Below are positions 20,217 to 25,769 of a stretch of DNA of 25,769 nucleotides, in pieces. The first letter of the stretch is position 1; every line of letters starts with the position of its first letter. The position numbers were made by a program, and so were the translations under genes. This DNA is from Entrophospora sp. SA101. Lineage: Eukaryota > Glomeromycota > Glomeromycetes > Entrophosporales > Entrophosporaceae. The notes beneath the pieces were generated by a model. The model did no database searches. It had not been told where the DNA came from and worked only from the letters and a program-made list of their open reading frames with translations. The stretch lies in contig CAUDNR010004602.1 in NCBI GenBank assembly GCA_958430865.1, forward strand, positions 15,337 through 41,105, read 5' to 3'.

Positions 20217-22166
20217 ATGTATAATCAATCAACACATCATAGACAACATGTTAACAGAGATTTATTTTTTTTGTGATTACACATGGTTAGAATGTGAAGA
20301 AAATGAAAAATATAGTCCTTTTTTTTTGTAAACTTTGCAGAAAAGTAGAAATGGAAGTACAAAATTTGCAATAGGTACAACAGATTTAAGCCTAGAAGGA
20401 ATTAAAAGACATTTAAAAACCAGTGAACATGAAGTGTCAGAATCACAACTTCGAAATGAATTAAATAAAAAACAATTAACAATTATTTCATTAATTAGAA
20501 ATGTTTATTTTCTATCTAAACAAAAATCTTTCCTTAAATATTTATCCTGACCTATGTAAATTAACAACATTACAGTCTGAGAATAATAGTCAATTAGTAA
20601 CTATTGAAAAAACTTATACTCTAAAACCTGCTGGTTTAGGAAGTACACCTACTCCTAAATCAATATATGGAAGCTATACAAATCCTAATTCTGCTCATGA
20701 TTTTTTGGATAGTATAGCTTCTGTAATAAAGAAATCACTCTTTGAGGAATTGAATTCCTCAATCTATTGGAGTATAATGATTGATGAAGCTAACAGCATT
20801 GACAATAGTAAATATTTAGCAATTGTGGGAAAATATATTGTTAATAACATTCCCTATATGAGATATTTGGGCATGATCAATCTAGAATCTACCACTGCAG
20901 AAAATATTTATAGTCAAATCTTATTATTTTGTACTTCAAATGAAATATCATATAACAAGATAATTCATTTTGGAAGCGATGGAGCTTCTAATATGAGAGG
21001 AAATCAAACTGGTGTTGCTACAAGATTAAAATAAATCAATCCTTTTATGTCCTCAATTCATTGTATATCACATCGACTTCATTTAGCTGGAAAAGATGCT
21101 TCAGATGAAATAGAATATTTTCAAGAATATGAAAAAATATTACGAAATTTATATTTGTATTTTTCTAAATCACATAAAAGGCAAGACTTACTGAAATTGA
21201 TGCAGGAAATTAATGATGAACCAACACTTAAAGTATTGAAATTATGTGAGATTTGGTGGTTATCATTATCAAATTCTGTGCATAATTTACATCAAATTAT
21301 GAATTCAGTACTTGCTGCTTTAAATGAAGATATGTTAGATGGAGATAAGCATGCAAATGTTTTACTTGGACAATTGGATCATAACTTTATTACTGCAACA
21401 ATGTTTCTCACTGATTTAACAAATATTCTGAAAAAATTAATAAAAATATTTCAATTAGATAATCTATCTTTATCACAATACAACCAAGCATTGATGCTAC
21501 AACTAAAGAGATAACAGTAGAATTTATAGGTGATGGAGAAGTTCCACCAAGTTATGGCATAATATTCAAAAATTATTTAGAACAAAACAATTGTCCAGTA
21601 CCTTCATTTGTTAAAGATTACTCACTAGCAATGATAAAGGCCATCAATAATAGATTCCCTGATTCTGAACTATTTTCTTCATTTAAAATTTTTGATCCAA
21701 ATGAACTTCCTGATACTGATAGTGATTTAGACTGTATGGTCAGAAAGAGATAGAGTTTTTGGATAAGTTTTACGGAGATAGTAAATTGATGTATGATGAA
21801 ATAATTGAAAAAGGAAAACTAATAGAAGAATGGAACACTCTAAAATTTTATCTAAAATCTTACAAAAATATGCAAGTGAATTTTGTTGAATCATGGAAAT
21901 ATATTTTAGATATAGATGATAGTTTTTTTTTCAATTATCCAAATTCAATGATTATTGTTAAAATAATACTTCTTATACCTTTTTCTAATGCACATGTGGA
22001 AAGAATATTCTCAGAAATGAAGTTGATAAAGAATAAATTGAGAAACCAAATGCATATAAATACATTGAATAACCATTTAATGATTTTATTAAATGGGCCA
22101 GATACCCAAGATTTTGATTTTAGAAAAGCATATGAACATTGGATAAATAAAAAAGAGAGAAAATAG
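20217..22166 (+). pseudogene. hAT transposase, broken by frameshifts and one stop
   Basis: Best start ATG 20217 (MYNQSTHHRQHVNRDLFF). A zinc-finger region follows (TWLECEENEKYSP, CKLC near 20328, then IKRH and SEH). The RNase H-like core shows SIMIDEAN with the first Asp near 20779, HFGSDGASNMRG near 20970 and SSIHCISHRLHLAGKD at 21050. The C-terminal block, IPFSNAHVERIFSEMK near 21980-22027, carries the conserved Glu region and dimerisation segment, followed by NKLRNQMHINTLNNHLMI. Lesions: frameshifts in T runs near 20265 and 20320, an A run near 20341, an A5 run near 20523, at about 21474 and at 21731; a TAA at 21032-21034 where Lys is expected. About 645 residues overall, normal for the family. 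It resembles the ZNF862/C17orf113-like hAT branch (inference). Confidence 0.9.
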
Positions 22167-22301
22167 TTTTTATTAATTGTAAAGCTTAAAAAAATTTTTT
22201 TTAATTAAAAACATTAAAATAATAATTTTTTTTATTTTATGTCAATATATTAATATTATCAAATAAATTTATATTTAAAGATGTGCGCATTTTTTATGTA
22301 A

Positions 22302-22331
22302 CACAAACCCCGCACTCAATTTCAGACACTG
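22302..22331. repeat. right terminal inverted repeat of the hAT element
   Basis: 30 bp ending in AATTTCAGACACTG, immediately followed by the second GGCATAAT. Confidence 0.95.
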
Positions 22332-22339
22332 GGCATAAT
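22332..22339. repeat. right 8-bp target site duplication of the hAT element
   Basis: GGCATAAT, identical to 19723-19730. Removing 19731-22339 restores the uninterrupted older element. Confidence 0.95.
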
Positions 22340-22531
22340 CAAATAGTTTTTATAAATATTTTTGATGTGGTGATTTTTTAGTTACGCAATACCAAATTTA
22401 GAAATGATAATTGTAGACTATCCTAAATTTAGACAAACATGTTGCTGCCAAATCATCTTGAACATGTACTAAAAAGGAATAGAACTCAATAAACCAATCA
22501 ATATTTTGAAAAAATCCCTCTGTTACCTGTT

Positions 22532-22654
22532 GTATGTGAAATTGGGATTATGTGAAATCGAAATTTATAATTAAAATTTTGGGGTTGGGTGTTTGGATAT
22601 GAAATTCTGATTGGCTAATTTGAATTTCACATACGTGAATTGCAAATTCACATA
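22532..22654. repeat. nested inverted repeats around ATGTGAAATT
   Basis: GTATGTGAAATT (22532-22543) pairs exactly with AATTTCACATAC (22623-22634). A second pair, TATGTGAAAT near 22549 and ATTCACATA near 22646, lies alongside. It sits inside the right half of the older element and may be part of its subterminal repeats or a separate small foldback. Confidence 0.6.
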
Positions 22655-23060
22655 GACTTCATTTTCACGATAAAGTTTGAGTCTTAATCTATGCAATAAC
22701 AGAGTTATTTTTTAAAAAGGATCGACATAAACAGACTATTCTTTTACAAATCACGTGCAAAAATGTTGATTATAGACTTCGCGCACCATAGTAAAATTCT
22801 TATTATACCTGTACCACCCAAAGTAATTGTTTGTGTAATTTCCAGTGTAGAGTTGAGAGGACATTGGGTAATTATAAATGAACTATCATCACATTATGTT
22901 GTGGAGCTTTACACAATACCTAACCACATGTTCATCAAAGTCAATGCCACCCAACAACATAGTAAAATATGTTTCTTTTAATGAAGGAAATCTTTTGACA
23001 CCAAAATTATAAATCTATATATTGACTAGAACTTGAGATAAGGCCGTGTAACAAGACAAA

Positions 23061-23197
23061 ATTTCCATTTTTACTTCCATAAGGACTGTTTTTACCCCCA
23101 TTAAGGAAGTTACACGTAATATATAAAGTAAAAAGTCACTTAGTCCCACAACTTTTTATTGGTCGTGTAGATTTTCAAATTCTCCAAAAATGGAAAT
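23061..23197. repeat. 12-bp perfect inverted repeat, MITE-like
   Basis: ATTTCCATTTTT (23061-23072) is the reverse complement of AAAAATGGAAAT (23186-23197), about 113 bp apart. Words GTGTAAC (23047) and GTTACAC (23109) add a further inverted pair. No coding potential. Confidence 0.5.
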
Positions 23198-24429
23198 GCA
23201 ACACCCAAAATAAATCGTGTATTTGAAGCCAAGACCTTCCTCTACAAAATCACGATTTCACCTCATTGATATGTCATGTTGTTGTGGAGGATTTGAGCTT
23301 CAAAGTTGCACAAGTTTACTGAATTTACTATGTTTAACCCTAAAATGGCGTGTTACACAAAAAAGTTTATCAAAAATAGATGAATTGAAACAAAATAAAA
23401 ATTCTCTATATTACAGATCTTTTGTCACGTGAATTTTCCAGATGAACGGAAGAGAATTGTCTTTATTATTAAAAAAAAAATACAAAGAACAGCTAAGTTC
23501 ATTTATTTTAAATCTAATAAATAGACTATTGCATTAATCAAAGAAATATGCAATTTGCAAAATATTCTAATGAATGTTTATCAATTATTTAATAGTTTGT
23601 GTAGGAGTAATCAAAGTAAGCTTTAAGGACAAGCAAGATCTATGAACAAAATATACTAACAAAGGTTTTATCAATCATTCAATAGTTTATATAAATTTCT
23701 CTTTTATTTCAATAATATCACTATAATCATTATTGTTGTTTATTGTTCTAATCATCATTTACATATGTATATATAGGAATAAATACAAAAGAAAATTTTT
23801 TAATATATTTAATTAGCACTTGACAATTTTCAAAAATCATGTGACTGTAAAATTTTTATTGCATTTTTGATTGGAAATTTTTTCTCAAAATTGGCGGCGT
23901 GGCACAGAAAGTTGTGACTTGCACTATAACACTATCAAACTTTTTTTTAATCCATTTTTTTAAAGATAATAAAAAACTAGATGTCCTGACAAAATTTCAT
24001 GCCCATAGCTTTCCAGGATGACAGATTTTTGCTGTGGGATGATAGTTCATTTATAATTACCAGGTGTCCTGAATTGAGTATATATATAATTGAGTGTGGA
24101 GTTACATAATAAATGCATGCGTTTTATTGATCACTAAAAATAACTTTATTATGTACTAATATAAAACTCAATCTGTATCAGTAAAGTCGGTTCTGTTCTT
24201 GTTTTCTTGTTACATAATCGAATAATTTTTATTGGCTGATCAGAAGGGAAATGATTTCCGAAAAAACATTTGAATAACAAGCAAAAACAAATTTAAAATT
24301 GTCAGAAGGAATAGAACACCTCTGGTGACACGGTGTATGGTTTTTCCTTTTTCATTTGAATCACTCACAAAAGTTTATAACCTTTTGATTGGGTGGGAAA
24401 ATTTTCCATCAATAAAAATTTTGTACCGT

Positions 24430-24462
24430 ATCACGTGACTTGATATATATATGTCATGTGAT
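24430..24462. repeat. imperfect palindrome ATCACGTGAC / GTCATGTGAT
   Basis: Ten-bp arms with one mismatch flank a TATATA-rich 13-bp centre. The left arm contains CACGTG, an E-box core. It could be a foldback element end or a binding site; there is no gene next to it to regulate. Confidence 0.5.
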
Positions 24463-25040
24463 TTCATTTAGTGACGAACTTCTCTCTTTCTACATACTAA
24501 TAGCTCACCAAAATCCATTTTCAGCTATTAATTGTTAGAGGCAGTGCACAAAATTCTTTGTGCTGAGGATTTCCGGCAAATCTTTCAAGAGTTATGTCAT
24601 AAGTTGTAGTTTGGTAATACATCTATACTCTTGGTTGAAAGTAAATTTGTGAATTGTAATTGTTATAACTAATGTGATCAACAAATATCGGAGGCAAGTT
24701 TTGATGGGAGGTAAGTGTTAAAGGAAAGATGCACAAAGCAAGTTTTGTAAAATATACTAAAAGGTGGATTTATTTAAGCGAAAAACATATGCAAGCTAAT
24801 ATTTCATTTTTTTATTAATGAACATTCTGATATATTTCCTAGTTTATTAAATTGATTAAATAGTATATAGTATTCTGTATGAGGGGTTTCTCGTCAAAAT
24901 ATGAGAAATTCATTGAATACAGAAATTAGATATAATGATATGAGTATTTTTGGAAAGTCCACCAAATAAAGAAATGAAAAATAATTTTTTCCAGAAATCT
25001 TTCTATTGTCATAAATCAGAGCCTAATTAAAATTAATATA

Positions 25041-25056
25041 GTTGGCTCGGTCTAAA
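25041..25056. repeat. second copy of the shared 16-bp sequence
   Basis: GTTGGCTCGGTCTAAA, identical to 2354-2369. Here it runs into GACC, so GGTCT-AA-AGACC is palindromic. It lies 74 bp before the point where the hAT transposase fragment begins. Confidence 0.5.
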
Positions 25057-25129
25057 GACCTCCTAAATTTTGGGCAAATTTTAAAAGTATAGAAGTCACT
25101 TTCTGTCCTACCTTTTAAAATAATAGTTC

Positions 25130-25769
25130 TGCAAATGTTTTACTTGGACAATTGGATCATAACTTTATTACTGCAACAATGTTTCTCACTGATTTAACAA
25201 ATATTCTGAAAAAATTAATAAAAATATTTCAATTAGATAATCTATCTTTATCACAATACAACCAAGCATTGATGCTACAACTAAAGAGATAATAGTAGAA
25301 TTTATAGGTGATGGAGAAGTTCCACCAAGTTATGGCATAATATTCAAAAATTATTTAGAACAAAACAATTGTCCAGTACCTTCATTTGTTAAAGATTACT
25401 CACTAGCAATGATAAAGGCCATCAATAATAGATTCCTTGATTCTGAACTATTTTCTTCATTTAAAATTTTTGATCCAAATGAACTTCCTGATACTGATAG
25501 TGATTTAGATCTGTATGGTCAGAAAGAGATAGAGTTTTTGGATAAGTTTTACAGAGACAGTTAATTGATGTATGATGAAATAATTGAAAAAGGAAAACTA
25601 ATAGAAGAATGGAACACTTTAAAATTTTATCTAAAATCTTACAAAAATATGCAAGTGAATTTTGTTGAATCATGGAAATATATTTTAGATATAGATGATA
25701 GTTTTTTTTTCAATTATCCAAATTCAATGATTATTGTTAAAATAATACTTCTTATACCTTTTTCTCATG
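25130..25769 (+). pseudogene. truncated second copy of the hAT transposase (runs off the window)
   Basis: Nearly identical to 21352-21990: about eight substitutions and one indel in 639 bp. It begins abruptly within the middle of the coding region (residues around HANVLLGQLDHNF) with unrelated sequence to its left, so it is 5'-truncated; the right side is cut by the window edge. It keeps the base missing from the first copy at 21731 (TTAGATCTGTATGG), so LDLYGQKEIEFL reads through. It shares the frameshift before PSIDATTKEI (first copy about 21474) and has its own stop, TAA at about 25562, where the first copy has Lys. Not functional. Confidence 0.9.

Larger units (their letters stand above)
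19731..22331 (+). mobile_element. complete hAT transposon (2601 bp)
   Basis: The left end begins CAGTGTCTGAAATT and continues to about 19761. The right end, 22302-22331, is its inverted copy with one substitution and one G fewer in a G run. The ends are flanked by a perfect 8-bp duplication GGCATAAT. Between them lies a plus-strand hAT transposase gene with about 490 bp of 5' and 135 bp of 3' non-coding sequence. The broken transposase means the copy cannot act on its own, although ends and duplication are still near perfect, so insertion is comparatively recent. Confidence 0.95.
19268..22843. mobile_element. old DNA transposon with diverged inverted ends, split by the hAT element
   Basis: The left part 19268-19375 and right part 22770-22843 are inverted copies. 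TTACAGACTTCGCGCACTATAG (complement of 19354-19375) matches 22770-22791 at 20 of 22 positions, and GTTTGTGTAATT is exact (complement of 19271-19282; 22829-22840), with alignable sequence between. Removing the 2601-bp hAT insertion and one target copy leaves about 970 bp, too small for an autonomous element. A transposase N-terminal remnant (19480-19729, minus) lies inside. Exact outer ends and target duplication are not resolved. Confidence 0.55.
22844..25040. other. gene-poor region, repeats only
   Basis: The frames at 22763-22981 and 23217-23432 show no family signature, and the first overlaps the older element's right end. Two inverted repeats (23061-23197 and 24430-24462) are listed separately. 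The rest is AT-rich spacer without RNA genes. Confidence 0.5.

Noticed and set aside
22763..22981. Frame of 72 codons as a small protein gene
   Set aside because: It starts inside the older transposon's inverted end and shows no domain or codon signature.
25461..25673. Minus-strand frame of 70 codons
   Set aside because: Antisense to the truncated hAT transposase copy.

Overview
The window looks like nuclear DNA of a very AT-rich, intron-rich eukaryote. Two spliced genes carry canonical GT-AG introns of about 72-135 bp. Both proteins look fungal, and the flanks are full of decayed DNA transposons. An arbuscular mycorrhizal fungus (Glomeromycotina, Rhizophagus-like) is my best guess. That is an inference from composition, intron style and transposon load; no database was searched.

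Layout. Positions 1-11186 are gene-poor. They hold a decayed multi-pass membrane protein gene (477-1157), a cluster of hAT-like tips with ATCCG/CGGAT repeats (2370-2644) beside a minus-strand coding remnant (2777-3000), several inverted repeats and MITE-like elements (best at 9135-9278), a block of diverged tandem duplications (4970-5470) and weak spliced or decayed ORFs. Positions 11187-16422 hold a complete 19-exon P4-ATPase (phospholipid flippase, Drs2 type). All 19 exons join in frame to give 1174 residues, but only if an 11-nt microexon at 11597-11607 is included. A four-exon gene for a TPR-like protein of 521 residues (18700-16868, minus) lies tail to tail with it and has a 24-nt exon. 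Behind that gene lies a broken Hsp60-like chaperonin fragment (18866-19112, minus).

Positions 19268-22843 form a nested transposon. An old element with diverged inverted ends and the N-terminal remnant of its own transposase has been split by a 2601-bp hAT element (19731-22331). The hAT has 30-31-bp inverted repeats and a perfect 8-bp target duplication, GGCATAAT, which covers the start codon of the older transposase. Its own transposase gene (20217-22166) is recognisable from zinc finger to C-terminal dimerisation block but carries one stop and about six frameshifts. The last 640 bp (25130-25769) repeat part of that transposase at about 98-99% identity, sharing one frameshift and differing in others, and run off the window.

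The flippase and the TPR-like protein are housekeeping-type genes with no visible functional link beyond being neighbours. I found no convincing new multi-gene system. The most interesting items are the two microexons, the nested hAT insertion with its fully legible boundaries, and the recent sister fragment. No tRNA, rRNA or CRISPR array was seen.
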